From Longilinea arvoryzae (GTDB lineage Bacteria; Chloroflexota; Anaerolineae; Anaerolineales; Anaerolineaceae), in NCBI RefSeq assembly GCF_001050235.1, contig NZ_DF967972.1, forward strand, positions 3,686,724-3,750,723: 64,000 nt of DNA, in the 5' to 3' direction. Made by a program: the position numbers and the translations under genes. The notes beneath the pieces were generated by a model. The model was not told where the DNA came from, did no database searches, and worked only from the letters and a program-made list of their open reading frames with translations. Each line of letters starts with the position of its first letter. Position 1 is the first letter of the stretch. Shown piece by piece: positions 63,641-64,000 of this stretch.

Positions 63641-64000
63641 ATGTCGTTAAGCCTCGCCGCCGAACAGGAACTGATCCACCGGGCCCAGTGGGGAGATGAT
63701 TTGGCTTTCGAGGAATTGATCGAGGCCAATTCCCCACGCCTTTTTCGTACCATCCGGCGGCTGTGCCAGGATGACGGCGAAGCCGAAGCGGTGCTGCAGG
63801 AGACTTTTTGGCGGGTCTGGCGCAATTTGGCTCATTATCATGACGACCGGCCGCTTTTTCCATATCTGGTGACCATCGCGGTCAACCAGTTGCGCGATTC
63901 GTGGCGGACGCAACGCTGGCTGGACGACACCGGGCTGGATGAGTCCGCCGACCAGATTGCACAGGATGCGCCATCACCTGAGGGCCAATTGCTGGCGTTG
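63641..64000 (+). CDS. RNA polymerase sigma factor, ECF, N-terminal part
   Basis: The first 120 codons are visible and continue past the window. Region 2 is clear: 'EQELIHRAQWGDDLAFEELIEANSPRLFRTIRRLCQDDGEAEAVLQETFWRVWRNLAHYHDDRPLFPYLVTIAVNQLRDSWR'. An acidic linker (DDTGLDESADQIAQD) starts region 3-4. It is unlike the left-edge ECF gene in sequence. Its function cannot be judged without the rest. Confidence 0.92.
   Translation, partial: MSLSLAAEQELIHRAQWGDDLAFEELIEANSPRLFRTIRRLCQDDGEAEAVLQETFWRVWRNLAHYHDDRPLFPYLVTIAVNQLRDSWRTQRWLDDTGLDESADQIAQDAPSPEGQLLAL

Overview
The window looks like a chromosomal segment of an Anaerolineae-type Chloroflexota bacterium. This is inferred, not proven: the DNA is moderately GC-rich, genes are dense on both strands, serS is under a T-box leader, metK is under a SAM-I leader, and lipoprotein sugar-binding proteins, a YacL-type PIN/TRAM protein, DUF456, DUF2089 and FmdB-type small regulators are present. 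There is no rRNA operon, CRISPR array, prophage or transposase. One tRNA gene is present (tRNA-Glu, CTC anticodon).

Layout. 1-1.2 kb: operon DUF3054 - ECF sigma - anti-sigma (cut by the left edge). 1.3-5.6 kb: DUF429, UbiA-family prenyltransferase, a lectin-fold protein and a membrane-anchored beta-propeller. 5.6-7.7 kb: T-box, serS, DUF456. 8-15 kb: PHP phosphoesterase, ferritin, rlmB, PIN/TRAM-cysS, tRNA-Glu, aldo/keto reductase, SPFH protein. 15.3-27.8 kb: carbohydrate region with two divergent ABC importers (binding protein plus two permeases each, no ATPase in either) around a LacI-family gene with a palindromic operator. The right-hand operon continues into trehalose synthase and an amylosucrase-type enzyme, so it probably takes up and converts alpha-glucosides such as sucrose, maltose and trehalose.

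29.6-36.5 kb: an RNA-modification region, the most unusual part of the window. A tightly coupled operon holds a TGT-like tRNA-guanine transglycosylase with an altered specificity motif, two tandem members of the aminoglycoside-resistance 16S rRNA m7G1405 methyltransferase family (ArmA/RmtB/Sgm type), and an RsmF/NOL1-NOP2-Sun m5C methyltransferase. It is followed by rsmE, a YhhQ-type queuosine-precursor transporter and rsmI. The known targets of the rRNA enzymes (C1402, G1405, C1407, U1498) all lie at the ribosomal decoding centre.

36.5-64 kb: PAS-GGDEF cyclase, subtilase, nucleoside phosphorylase, AlkD-like repair protein overlapping an orphan adenine DNA methyltransferase, GNAT, isochorismatase-type hydrolase, adenosine-specific kinase, RNase Z, SAM riboswitch-metK, beta-hydroxyacid dehydrogenase, NUDIX, S9 peptidase, thioredoxin, a SixA-like phosphatase with a charged tail, a DUF2089/SHOCT-like gene pair behind an AT-rich palindrome, MFS exporter, fatty-acid desaturase, AspT-type transporter, rhomboid, gmk, FmdB-type zinc ribbon, an HExxH membrane protease, and a second ECF sigma gene cut by the right edge.

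Five intergenic spaces carry related long imperfect palindromes whose arms are built from a 9-base unit of the CACGGAGAC type. They look like one dispersed family in different states of decay. Several genes also have a -10 box only 6-9 bases from the start codon and no Shine-Dalgarno sequence, suggesting leaderless mRNAs.
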